From contig CM037597.1 of the NCBI GenBank assembly GCA_021018995.1, positions 9,561,299 through 9,625,298 on the forward strand: a stretch of DNA of 64,000 nucleotides. Reading direction: 5' to 3'. Position 1 is the stretch's first letter; each line of letters opens with the position of its first letter. The position numbers and the translations under genes are program-made. The stretch comes from Chloranthus sessilifolius (taxonomy: Eukaryota; Streptophyta; Magnoliopsida; Chloranthales; Chloranthaceae). The notes under the pieces are model-generated. The model saw only the letters and a program-made list of their open reading frames with translations, did no database searches and was not told where the DNA came from. Positions 24,613 to 35,985 of this stretch are shown piece after piece.

Positions 24613-25382
24613 CATGGTTTTAAAACTTGCCGAGTCGACTCGACTCAGTTTCGGGTCGACTTGGCTACAAACTCGAATTGGGCTGAGACTCGATCGATTC
24701 GAAAACTCGGCCGAGTTTGTCAACTCGGCGAGTCGACTTAAAGTTGACAGGTCTGGGCTGGCGGGGCCTTTAAAACATTTGTAAGGGCATACTTGTAAAT
24801 TTGCAAGTATGCCCTTTATCTATATATGCCTTTAGGGCTTCAGCCCTCGACTCGACAGAAACCCGACGAGAAAAAAAGAAAGAAAGAAAGAAGAAGAAGA
24901 AGAAGAGGAAGAAAGAAGAAAGAAAGGAGAAGAAAGAAGAAGCCCTCAGCCGCCAGCCATAAGCCATTAAAATGTGAGTATTTTTTTTTCACTTTAGAAG
25001 CCCTAAAATAGTAAAATGATATGGTTTTTTTTTAGAAGAAAGAAGAAGCAGCCCTCAGCCCTCATCTGCCAGCCCTTAGCCATTAAAATGTTAGTATTTT
25101 TCACTTTAGAAGCCCTAAAATGGTCAAATGATCAGTTTTTTTTTAGAAGAAGAAGAAGCCCTTAGCCCTCAGGGTTTTTTTTTTTGTTTTTTTTAGACGA
25201 TTGCGCCACAGATTTATAAGCCACGGGTGGCTTAAAATCTTTTTTTTTTTCCCCACTTTATATAAATATAAATATATATAAAATAACCCGAGTCGAAGCA
25301 AATCGAGTCGGACCGACTTTCAGAGTTCACTCTACTCAGATAATTTTCGAGTCGAGTCAAGTTTCTGTGTTTTAAAATCATG
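24613..25382. mobile_element. hAT-like MITE in the left arm, 770 bp
   Basis: It starts CATGGTTTTAAAAC and its end reads, in complement, CATGATTTTAAAAC. The 8 bp CTCGAAAC flanks it on both sides (24605-24612 and 25383-25390), and the opposite arm of the inverted repeat lacks it, confirming an insertion. The ends carry CGAGTCGACTCGACTC words. The interior has AAG-rich microsatellites and a tandem repeat. Confidence 0.8.
24929..25160. repeat. Tandem repeat inside the MITE, ~106-111 bp units
   Basis: Units start at 24929, 25035 and 25146 with GAAGAA(A)GAAGAAG, then GCCCTCAGCC, GCCATTAAAATG, AGTATTTTT and CACTTTAGAAGCCC. The third unit is incomplete. Confidence 0.75.
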
Positions 25383-26581
25383 CTCGAAACCGTCTTTGTT
25401 CAAATCCCGGTGTGCGTCATGGATCTATACATCAGTATCCTCGTATCCTGTGATCAACTCATTTCCTGGTCATCCCATTGTAAACAATGAAAATGTGAGT
25501 CTAAAAGAACTCTGTATGGCTAGTCATAGGATCGCTAATACAAGAAATACGTATGCAAACCTTATACGAACAAATAATGATAAATAGTCCAATGATAAAC
25601 AATGTGAAACAAAACTACAAAAGCAATAACATCATGGCATGTATATGAACAATAACTAAGAATAAACATTGACACATAACATATGGCTTGTTCATGTCTC
25701 TTCCTAATTTTTCGTGTGGTAATTTCCATTATTAATATTAAATGAAATGCAACATGAATCTCATTCATCATGATCGTTCTTCATCCTTGGTTCGTCGTCC
25801 CAATCTTCACCCTTATCGTACATCAATTGGCTACGGGGCTTCTATCCTCTTAGAGACACAGTCACCATCTCATATCTTAGATTACTTGTTCATTTGATTC
25901 GAACTGGTTATGACATGCAACGGTAATCTCTTAACATATTCACTAATGCTAGTATGCATTATGTCTTCATTAAGTCATGCCTTCCATGTCTTTTTCACCG
26001 TATCATATCATTCACTTTAAATAGTAGATATAAATCTACTCATAACATTCATGGTGTCTAATACATTCATGGTATTATGGTTTAGTCTTGGGAGAATCGG
26101 GAATCTTACCTTTATATGCTTATGAGATGTACAATAATATGATGCAAAAACTTTGGTAAAAAAACTTCGGTAAAAACGTCATGCAATGCTTTATTTTAGT
26201 AGTCCATAGCATGGTCTCAAATTTATTAAACTCACATGTGTAAGAATCAACTAAGTGATATGAACATTAACATAATCTTCATGTGAGAGTGACATGGCAT
26301 AAGCATAGTAAATAGCATGTGAATTTGCTAAGGAACAATGGTATAAATCATATGATTCTAAAATTTATAATTTAAGTAACAAAGAATTAAAAATACATGG
26401 AATCAATAAAACTAGCATATGGTGATTAAATAAAAGAAAATAAATATGCTTTTTCAATATTTGAAAATGAATTAACTTTATTCTAGCATGATACCTATTC
26501 CTAGCATTAAAAACTTTATGATTTTTTCATATCTTATGGTTTCTTGATTTTTTTGTTTTCTTGATTTGTATTCTCAACTTC

Positions 26582-26937
26582 TTCACTTTCACATGAGTTA
26601 TGTTAATGTTTATATCACTTAGTTGATTCTTACACATGTGAATTTAATAAATTTGAAGCCATGTTATGGACCAATAAAATAGAACATTGCATGACGTTTT
26701 TACCTAAGTTTTTGCATCATATTATTGTACATCTCATAAGCATATGAAGGTAGGATTCACGATTCTGACAATACTAAACCATGATACCATGATTGTATTA
26801 GACACCATGAATGTTAAGAGTAGATTTACATCTATCATTTAAAATGAATGATATGATACGATGAAAAGGACATGAAAAGTATGACTTAATGAAGACATAA
26901 TGCATACTAGCAATAATGAATACGTTAAGAGATTACC
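26582..26937 (-). repeat. Right arm of the inverted repeat, inner piece
   Basis: In reverse complement it matches about 25925-26293 of the left arm, for example GACTTAATGAAGACATAATG against CATTATGTCTTCATTAAGTC. It ends GAGATTACC, where the gypsy element inserted; the arm continues at 33860 with GTTGCATGCCATAACC. The 288 bp between the arms (26294-26581) is AT-rich and encodes nothing recognised. Confidence 0.85.
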
Positions 26938-27974
26938 TGATGCGGGACAACGACCTTGAAATCCGTGAATGCCAATGATATGATGATTTGCCGAAATTAA
27001 ACTAATTAATTGAGCAATTAAATCACAAATTAAAGTGATATCTTAGGGTTTCGTGGGATTCCGCTAGGGCGACCATGCTTTGGTTCGCGTAGGGTCCAAT
27101 CCGACGCGTGAGATCCGTTAGGATGGCAGAAGAGGCGATCCGAGAGATAGAACTCTCGCTTCGTCTAGGTCGGGGCGTTAGATCATAGTTCTTCGTGAAA
27201 ACGGTAGCTCCTTGCTAGGACTTCGGAATCGAAACGGCTAACGACTCAAATCGAGCAAGCTCGAGTCCAACAACGGTTATGGATCGACGAGCTAGGATTG
27301 GATTCAATCCCTAAGGATGGACATCAAGGTTACTCTAAATCTAGGGTTGGGAAATGGGAAAATCAATTAAAAGGGGAAAAATTAGAATGCAAGAGATTAG
27401 CAAGATAATAGGAAGATAGAAGATGATCAAAGTAACATGGGCATCTCACCCTTGGCCTCACACCAAACCGCTCTCGGGAAAGAAGACTCACTCTTCAAAG
27501 CTTCTCTCAAGCTCAAAATGCAATGCATCATTTCATTAATTCATCAAGTGCCAAAAATGGCTTTACAAATTGGGCTTTATAGCCATTACAAGAGAATAAA
27601 CCTAAAAATAGAAAAGTACTAAGTTACCCTAAGTGGTAACTTACAAAAAGGACAAAAACTAAGGATAAAAAAGACAATTATATCACTTATGACGCTGATG
27701 CGCGGGTTTTCACAGACATCCGTCGCCTAATCACAGACGTCCGTGGTGTACTACGGACATCCGTGCTCACCAGACACTGAGCACCTCGAAATCCAGACGT
27801 CCGTCCTGGAGCCACGGACGTTCATCGCCTGCTGATGTCTGGTGCTCCTAATCTGAACTCTAGGGCCTTCCCTTGGTGGTTCTTGACGCTCCTTGGCTCT
27901 TCAGTCGCTTCTTTCGCCATTGATACACCTTGTACGGCATGAACCCTATGTCTTTGTCGGTGGCGTCCCTGTCA
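26938..27974 (-). repeat. 3' LTR of the gypsy element (1,037 bp)
   Basis: On the plus strand it runs from TGATGCGGGACAACG to GTGGCGTCCCTGTCA. It carries short GACGTCCGT/GGACATCCGT repeats near 27715-27830, one more than in the other LTR. The gag-pol frame ends inside it, at about 27860. Confidence 0.9.
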
Positions 27975-30900
27975 ATTCCCCCATACCGAAAGGGCTTCAT
28001 CACCGATGAAGAATGATCATGGTAGCGATCAAGTAAGTCGAGGTCCAGGCGGCGAACTTCTTCTTCAACGATCCATGTATTTTCGGATTCCGACTTTTGG
28101 ATCCACTTCACCAAGTACCTCTGAAACCCCCCATCATCATGGGTGGAGACCACATGATCGTCTAAGATCTTCTCAATCACATCTCTTTTAGGTTCTTTTG
28201 GAGGAGGAGGTGGAATAGGTTACAAGGTTTGGGTTGGCTCATGAGTGGAGGATGTTTGGACAGGACTGCAAGGGGGTGGGATTGAGCCTAGATAAGGAAC
28301 TAGGTCTTCCACGTTGAAGGTTGAACTAACCCCCACATCTTGAGGAAGCTTAAGAACATGCATTCGGATCACTCCTTGCCACAATCCTATAAGGTCAGGC
28401 ACCAACAGCTTCTTTGTGATTCCCAATGGGAATCATTCCGGCCTAACCTGAACCATCACATGCTCACCAATTTGGAATTCCTTGAAACACTTGTGGGAAT
28501 CTGACGATAACTTGTAATTATCATTGCTCGAATTAATTTTACGTCTAATTTCAGCATGCAAGTTATAAATATGTTGTGCAAATGTATCTGCAGACTAGGA
28601 TGTGCGGTGAGATGCAGACATAAGAACCAAATCTAGGGGTGTTTTTGGCTTATGACCATACACCACTTCAAACGGACTCTTACCTGTGGACCTATTGACA
28701 GAGTTGTTATATGCAAACTCGGCTAATGGCAAAATGGAGTCCCGAGTCCTAATGTGGTCAGCGACAAGACATCGAAGTAGATTGCCTAGGCTCCTATTGG
28801 TGGCTTCTGTTTGACCATCGGTTTGCGGGTGATATGCCGAAGAAAACTGGAGCATCGTACCCATCATGTGCCATAGGGTTTTCCAAAAGTAACTTGTAAA
28901 CTTGACATCCCTATCCGACACAATGGTCTTGGGTAACTCGTGGAGGCGCACTACCTCATTGAAAAATAACTTCACCGCATGGGTTGCATCCGTGGACTTG
29001 TGGCATGGTATGAAGTGGGTCATCTTGGAGAAGCGGTCCACGACAACAAAAATAGAGTCGTGCTTGCGGAGGGTCTTGGGAAGACCCAATACAAAGTCCA
29101 TAGAGACATCTTGCCAAGGCGTGTGTGATACCGGCAAAGGGGTGTACACGCCAGTATTTTGCCTTTGTTGCTTGGAAACTTGGCAAGTACGACATAGTAA
29201 GACCGACGAAAGAATCGATCTTCAGCAAGTGCGATGATAGTCTTATTGCATAGAAATAGTCAATCCTCGATGCAACTCCCAAGTGAGGAAGTCGCGCAAT
29301 GATGTGCGAGGGATGCATAGACGATTTCCCATAAACAAATACCCATCTTGGAGGGTATACTTGGAGTTAGCATTGGGCGGATTGTCCCGTAGAGCAATAT
29401 ATTCCGCCCCAAAATCTGAGCACTCGGGATAGTTTTGGATCAATTGCTCAAATCCCATGACCTCGGTGCTCATGACTTGTAAAGTCGTTACCCGGAGACT
29501 AAGAGCATTCGCCGCTTTGTTTTCAGCACCGGCCTTGTGCTTCAATACAAATATGAACCCTTGAAGGTACTCGACCCACGTCGCGTGCCTTGGGTTCAAC
29601 TTCTTTTGGGAAGCAAGGAAGCGTAAGGCTTCATGGTCGGAAAATAGGACGAATTCTTGCAGTCTAAGGTAATGTTTCCTATACCAAAGAGATCGGACGA
29701 CCGCATAGAACTCCTTATCATAGGTGGAGTATTTTTGCTTTGCCTCGTTAAGTTTTTCACTAAAGTAGGCCACGGGGTGGCCCTCTTGGCTAAGCACTCT
29801 GCCTATTCCTACACCCGAAGCGTCATAAGCGACCTCAAAGACCTTTGAAAAGTCCGGTAGGCGCATGGCGGGTGCATTAGACATTTTCCCCTTTATCTCG
29901 GCAAAGGCCTTCGCCGCGGCTTTGCTCCATTGAAACTCCCCTTTCTTCATATAATCGGTGATGGGAGCCATAATGGTGCTAAAGCTTTGAATGAAGTGAC
30001 GATAGAAGGTGGCCAACCCATGGAAGCTACGGACCTCATGTATGTTCCTAAGCTCGGGCCACTCTACAATAGCTTTTACCTTTTTCGGGTCCCCAACCAT
30101 ACCATCGGCCGAGACAATGAACCCCCAGAAGACAACGGATTGTTCCATGAATGTACACTTCTTGAAGTACGCATACAATTTCTCTCCTCTCAATGTTTCA
30201 CAAACTAACCGAAGGTGGACCAAGTGTTGCTCCTTGTCGTGACTAAAGATTAAAATGTCATCAAAATACACCATAAGGAACTTCCCGATAAATGGTCGCA
30301 ACACTTGGTCATGAGCCTCATGAAGGTGTTGGTCATGCCCAAAAGGCATGACCATCCACTCATAAAGACCATCCTTGGTCTTGAAAGCGGTTTTTCATTC
30401 ATCACGGGGGCGGATTCGAACTTGGGGGTAGCCACTCTTGAGATCTATCTTAGAGAAGATAGTGGCCCCAACCATCATATCCAACATATCATCGAGCATC
30501 GATATAGGAAACCGATATTTGACCGTAATTTTGTTGATGGCTCGACCATCCACACGCATCCGCCACGTGTCATCTTTCTTGGGTGTGAGTAGTGTGGGAA
30601 CGACACATGGGCTCAAGCTCTCTTGGATGAAACCCCTTTCGAAGGAGCTCATCAACTTGTCGCGATAACTCGGCATGTTCTACCGGATTCAACCTATAAT
30701 GAGGTAGGTTCGGTAGGGTAGATCCGGGAACCAAGTCTATTGCGTGTTGAATGTCACGCATGGGAGGGAGCTCATTGGGTAAGTCTTCCGGGAAGACATT
30801 CACAAACTCTTTCAAAACTGGCTCAACCTCCTTGGGGTAGTCACCCATAGACTCGAGAGCACGTTCAACGGTGATGACAACATACACCACACTCTCATCT

Positions 30901-31650
30901 AACGACACTCTCTCAAACTCCGAAGGGCTCACGATATTGATGGTCTTAGATTGACCGCCCTTCTTCTCAACTTTCTTGTCCGATGGTGTCTTGGGAGGCA
31001 AGGGGTTTAATTTTATCTTCTTGCCCCCATGCATGAACATGCACACATTTGACCGCCCAAGGAGGGTCATGTCCATGTCATAGAGCCATGGCCTCCCTAA
31101 GATGATATGGCCCACATCTATTAGCACCACATCACACCATAAGGTGTCCGAATACGAGGCTAATTGTATCGGCACACGACACCTTTAAGACACGGGAATG
31201 GAAGAGGAGTCAACCCATGCGACTTTGTACGGTCTCGGATGGGGCTCGGGAGTAAGCCCTAAGCGGGTAATGGTGCGTGTTGACACAATATTCGTGCAAC
31301 TCCCGCTATCCACAATGACTCTACAACTCTTCTCCCCACACTTGGCGAAAGTATTGAAAATGTTATCTCTACGCCAATCACCCTTATCTTCACGTTGAGG
31401 TTGTGCAAGGGCACACCTCACAATCAAGCACTCGTGGGTGCAAACTAGTGCTCGGTTACCGTCGTCACCCTCCTCATCAGTAGGCGTGACTTCCGGTTCA
31501 TATACTTCCTCTTCTTCACCTTCTCCTTCATCAACTTCTCCTTCAACCAAGAGTCCTTTGTGGGTCTCGGGTAGGGCATTGGGCGGCAAAGTGGCCAAAC
31601 CCATGACATTTATAGCACTTGGTTTGAGTACCACCATTTGCGGACTCACC
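27860..31650 (-). pseudogene. Gypsy pol relic: protease, RT, RNase H, integrase, chromodomain
   Basis: In sense order: protease with VIVDSGSCTNIV near 31290-31330; a linker with GRPWLYDMD (about 31070-31100); RT with PLLTPKKD-type fingers, [21 protein letters not shown] (30395-30600) and the catalytic MVYFDDILIF (about 30260); RNase H with YDASGVGIGRVLSQ and YSTYDKEFYAVV (29690-29830); integrase with MDFVLGLP, VSDRDVKF and HPQTDGQTEATNR (28595-29149); the GPY-like VSSTFNVEDLVPY (28300-28330); and a chromodomain (YLVKWIQKSESENTWI) at 28060-28130 whose frame runs about 115 nt into the 3' LTR. Inactivating changes include TAA at 31185-31187, a Trp-to-stop TGA at 30395-30397, and frameshifts near 30620 and 30330 and in the integrase zinc-binding region near 29245. 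An intact polyprotein copies and integrates the element. Confidence 0.9.
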
Positions 31651-32572
31651 TATCACACCTTTCCCTTTGTCAACCTGAACATTTGTAGGAGTGGGTTGGG
31701 TTGGTTTGGGAGGTGGATTTCCAGCACTAGGCCTCCCTTCTCCCACTCTATGGCTACCGGCATGCGGCTCAAATCATCTCACCACCGTCGTTTTCAAGTA
31801 CCTCTCAAGGTCTTGCACAATGGCGTAGCATTCTTCAAGCGTGTCGACGGGGTGGGAGATCAACTCTTTTTGGAGGTCCAATCGCAACCCGGTGTGGAAC
31901 CTTGAAAGAGTGACTTGAAGATCTTCCGACACATTGGCTCTCATCATGAACTCCTCAAACTTGCTAATGTACTCAACTACGAGCATACTACCTTGGCGCA
32001 GATTTTGCCATTGGTCAAGTAGGCGGTGGTAGTATGACAAAGGAACGTACTTTTCCGTGAGACGCTCCTTCATGTCCTCCCAATGGGTAATAGGAGCACG
32101 ACCAGTATTTGCAAGCATGCTTTTAACATTGACCCAAAAGAGTGGAGCTTCATTTTCGCAAGTCTAACACACTGCTCATTGTGCCATACTACTCAAAGTA
32201 GTGATCCATATCGGAGACCCAATTGAGGAAGACTTTAGGGTTCATTCTTCCATCGAAGGTTGGAAACTCAACTCGAACATTCTTGAGGAGTTTCTCATCC
32301 GGGTCATAGTCATCTCCGCGATGAACTATTTCCCTATGATTTCGATTTCGTCCCCCGGGCTGGTCGCCACGCTTAAAGCGCGGACCATTACGCTCATTGC
32401 GTCGGTCATGATGCTCCTCATCACCTTCCAACCAATCCAAGCGGTTGGGAAGCATCTCGTTAGAGGCAATCATAGCTGTTTGGGCTTCCTCCATAGCATT
32501 CATCCTATCCTTCATAGTGATCAACATGGCTTGGATGCCTTTAAGGGCATCGGCAATCATATTCGGGTCCAT
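31543..32572 (-). pseudogene. Gypsy gag relic with CCHC zinc knuckle
   Basis: The likely start is the ATG at 32570-32572 (MDPNMIADALKGIQ), about 250 nt inside the 5' LTR. The N-terminal part with RVEFPTFDGRMNPKVFLNWV is at 32200-32310. A frameshift near 32140 moves to the frame of THWEDMKERLTEKYVP and DQWQNLRQGS (31774-32118), the retrotransposon gag domain. The zinc knuckle CYKCHGFGHFAAQC is at about 31560-31610, and another frameshift follows before the protease. Gag packages element RNA into virus-like particles; this copy cannot make an intact one. Confidence 0.85.
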
Positions 32573-32818
32573 GGTGACCACACACACTAACACGGGATCT
32601 AAAATGTCACACAACTATGAACACAAGTGAGTGAGGAATTTTATCAAACACCCAATGTGCATGCAAATGAACACAAATGTGAAAATGAATGAGCGAATTT
32701 TGTAAAAATCAATGAGTGAGCAATTTTATCAAACAGATGATGTGCATGCAATTGAACGCAAATGAAATGAAATTTAAAGAAATTAAGATGACATGCAAAA
32801 TATGCCCTAACCTAAAAC

Positions 32819-32838
32819 CTAAGCTTTCATACCAAAAC
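32819..32838 (-). other. Primer-binding site of the gypsy element
   Basis: Directly inside the 5' LTR, the sense strand reads GTTTTGGTATGAAAGC. TGGTATGAAAGC resembles TGGTATCAGAGC, the initiator-Met tRNA site usual for plant gypsy elements. Confidence 0.65.
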
Positions 32839-33854
32839 TGATGCGGGACGACGACCTTGAAATCCGTGAATGCCAATGATATGATGATTTGCCGAAATTA
32901 AACTAATTAATTGAGCAATTAAATCACAAATTAAAGCGATACCTTGGGATTTCGTGGGATTCCGCTAAGATGACCATGCTTTGGTTCGCGTAGGGTCCAA
33001 TTCGACGCGTGAGATCCGTTAGGATGGCGGAAGAGGCGATCCGAGAGATAGAACTCTCGCTTCATCTAGGTCGGGGCGTTAGATCATAGTTCTTCATGAA
33101 AACGGTAACTCCTTGTTAGGACTTCGGAATCGAAACGGCTAACGACTCAAATCGAGCAAGCTCGAGTCCAACAACGGTTATGGATCGACGAGCTAGGATT
33201 AGATTCAATCCCTAAGGATGGACATCAAGGTTACTCTAAATCTAGGGTTGGGAAATGGGAAAATCAATTAAAAGGAGAAAAATTAGAATGCAAGAGATTA
33301 GCAAGATAATAGGAAGATAGAAGAAGATCAAAGTAACATGGGCATCTCACCCTTGGCCTCACACCAAACCCCTCTCGGGAAAGAAGACTCACTCTTCAAA
33401 GCTTCTCTCAAGCTCAAAATGCAATGCATCATTTCATTAATTCATCAAGTGCCAAAAATGGCTTTACAAATTGGGCTTTATAGCCATTATAAGAGAATAA
33501 ACCTAAAAATAGAAAAATACTAAGTTACCCTAAGTGGTAACTTACAAAAAGGACAAAAACTATGGATAAAAAGGACAATTATATCACTTATGACGCCGAT
33601 GCGCGGGTTTTCACAGACGTCCGTGGTGCACTACGGACGTCCGTGCTCACTAGACAGTGAGCACCTCGAAATCCGGACGTTCGTCCTGGAGCCACGGGCG
33701 TCCATCGCCCGCTGATGCTTGGTGCTCCCAATCTGAACTCTAAGGCCTTCCCTTGGTGGTTCTTGACGCTCCTTGGCCATTTAGTCGCTTCTTTCGCCGT
33801 TGATACACCTTGTATGGCTTAAACCCTAGGTCTTTGTTGGTGGCGTCCCCGTCA
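32839..33854 (-). repeat. 5' LTR of the gypsy element (1,016 bp)
   Basis: On the plus strand it runs from TGATGCGGGACGACG to GTGGCGTCCCCGTCA. It matches 26938-27974 with scattered substitutions and one missing GACGTCCGT-type unit. Confidence 0.9.
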
Positions 33855-33859
33855 TTACC

Positions 33860-34652
33860 GTTGCATGCCATAACCAACTCGGGTCAAATGGGCAAGTAAT
33901 CTAAGATGTGAGATGGTGACTATGCGTGTCTAAGAGGATAGAAGCCCCGTACCCAATCGATGTATGATAAGGGTGAAGATTGAGACGACAGACCAAGGAT
34001 GAAGAATGATCATGATGAATGACATTTATGTTGCATTGCATTTAATATTAATGACCACACGAAAAATTAGGAAGAGACGTGAATAAGTCATATGTTACGA
34101 GTCAACGTTTATTCTTAGTTATTGTTTTATATTGCTCATATACATGTCATGATCTTATTGCCTTTGTTTCACATTGTTTATCATTGGACTATTTATCATT
34201 ATTTGTTCGTATAAGGCTTGCATACGGATTTCTTGTATTAGCGATCCTATGACTGGCCATACGGAGTTCTTTTAGACTCACATTTTCAATGTTTACAGGA
34301 GATGAGTTGATCACATGATACGAGGATACTGATGTGGAGATTCATGACGGACACCAGGATTTGAACGAAGATGATTTCAAGTATTAGGAGTTTATTTATT
34401 TTGAAAGTTAGACCTTTATTTTAGATTTTTAATTGGAGCATTATTTGAGATTGTTGAGACCTTTTTAGTTGAGCTAGTTTGGATTATTGATTACATTAGT
34501 TATGAGTAGTTAATTGATTAATTTTAATTCAATTCAGTTTTTAATAGCACATGTTACTTATGAATGAATGGCAATTTATTTTATTGTTTACATTCCACTG
34601 TGCTATAGTTCGGATCATGATGTTATTATTATATTCTATCTTTTATCGCTTG
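33860..34652 (-). repeat. Right arm of the inverted repeat, outer piece
   Basis: It begins GTTGCATGCCATAACC, the direct continuation of 26937 once the gypsy element is removed, and matches 24334-25925 of the left arm in reverse complement. Homology stops near TTTTATCGCTTG. Just beyond, the minus strand reads TGTGACGTCCCCAAAATC (34708-34725), another LTR-like start, differing from the edge of the left arm. Confidence 0.85.
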
Positions 34653-35764
34653 TTACTTATGCTATGTAGTGGGGCATCTCTAGATGAACACATTGATCCG
34701 GTGTGTGATTTTGGGGACGTCACATTATCATAGCTTAGGGATGCATCCACGAGGTAACAAAGATCAAACTTTCGCAACTATCATGAAGGAGAATACCTCA
34801 ATAAAGGTCAATTACAAGAAATGCTTCAATATAATTTCAATACTTAAAAACAATAATTCTTGGTTTTTCATGTCCTAAAGAACCAAACAATAGACACTGC
34901 TAAAAACATTATCTTCTATTTCTCTCTCTCTGATACTCTTGTGCCTAGCTTTGGCGAGACCAAAGAGGCAGAGACCAGATATCCCCAACACTCTGACACT
35001 TTGATTTAATGTTTTCTTTTATTCATTGATTCAAAAATTGGATGTATATATTATATAATACATTTACGTAGAAATAAAGTATGCATATGGATATATGTAT
35101 GTATATCCATCTATATACTACGGGGCCGCCCATCTCCCCCCAAACTCGCCCAACGACTTTAAGAACATCGATGCACTCAAATCCTGACAAAACATGCCCA
35201 AGGAAACATCTTTTGATTAAGACAGTACCATGACTCCCTTCAGAAAGGTTACATACATCTATGCACCTGTGTCGTAATGTGCAAATGACTGAGAATAATC
35301 AAACTCAATCAGTTCTAGTAAAAAAAATCAATTAAGAATGAGCGAAATGGTTAAGAAAGCATTCATGACCGTAAGACCACATCATATAGCTTGGTCAAAG
35401 AATAAGCTAGATAACTTGACTTATCATCTCATATTACAAATGTGAGAATGATAACTAAGTTGTCATATTAGAAATAAAAGAATGAAAAGCACTCAAAAAA
35501 ATCCTACGAATCTAAGACGAGTTTAGTAGCGTGGATAATGAAATCTATTAACCATACTGGGAAACCCAATGAGATGATATGGTTTAAAATCTCACCTGAA
35601 ATGGACATATGATCGAATATGAACCAGTTTTGAGAAGTGCTAATAGAATAAGTTCAAGGTGTGGGTATCAGGCAGTAAAGATGTGGTTTCATAAAGTTCA
35701 AATTATGCCAGCCTAGTACATATCATACTTGTGAGATCATTTTAAACAAGGCATCTAACTCAGG
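34653..35764. other. Intergenic DNA, possible decayed LTR sequence
   Basis: A block near 34900-35230 (CT-rich run, AT-rich run, then TCTCCCCCCAAACTCGCC) has the texture of an old LTR edge, but no paired LTR or coding domain was found. No gene is called. Confidence 0.3.
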
Positions 35765-35985
35765 TTTCAGGTATCGGTCCATGGAGAACTGAAACGTATC
35801 AGCCGATACAAAATTTTATTTTATTTATATATATAAAAAATCAAATCAAAGGGGTATCGGCTGATACCTGATCCGTATCGACCGATACCCGATACGTATC
35901 GGCCAATACTGATACGACATACTGGTATCGGGGTGGTATCGGTATCGGTTTCCGGCGAAACCGATACCTGTCGGTATGGGCCAAG

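Larger units (their letters stand above)
24334..26293 (+). repeat. Left arm of a giant inverted repeat (interrupted)
   Basis: This stretch, minus a 770 bp insertion at 24613-25382, is matched in reverse complement by 33860-34652 plus 26582-26937. Checkpoints: GACAAAAGATAGAATATAA (24338) against TTATATTCTATCTTTTATC (34628-34646); GAAAATGTGAGTCTAAAAG (25489) against CTTTTAGACTCACATTTTC; and GTTATGACATGCAACGGTAA (25908) against the two pieces flanking the gypsy element. Arm length is about 1.19 kb. The spacer to the opposite arm is 26294-26581. The outer edge abuts a primer-binding-site complement, so the arm may be LTR derived. No protein is encoded. Confidence 0.85.
26938..33854 (-). mobile_element. 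Ty3/gypsy chromovirus, 6.9 kb, complete with both LTRs, minus strand
   Basis: Both LTRs are present, bounded TG...CA and flanked by the 5 bp duplication TTACC (26933-26937 and 33855-33859). Sense is on the minus strand: 5' LTR 32839-33854, primer-binding site 32819-32838, gag, protease, RT, RNase H, integrase and a C-terminal chromodomain, then a polypurine tract (GGTATGGGGGAA in sense) and 3' LTR 26938-27974. The chromodomain places it among chromoviruses. The form of that domain (ENTWIVEEEVRRLD, DRYHD) and the reading frame continuing into the 3' LTR are most like the CRM (centromeric) clade as I remember it. The element lies in the right arm of an older inverted repeat. The LTRs differ by a few percent plus a ~21 bp indel, so it is not recent. 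Confidence 0.9.

Noticed and set aside
31438..31905. 155-codon plus-strand frame, Ser/Pro-rich
   Set aside because: Antisense shadow of the gypsy gag-protease region; the minus strand has the zinc knuckle and DSGS motif.
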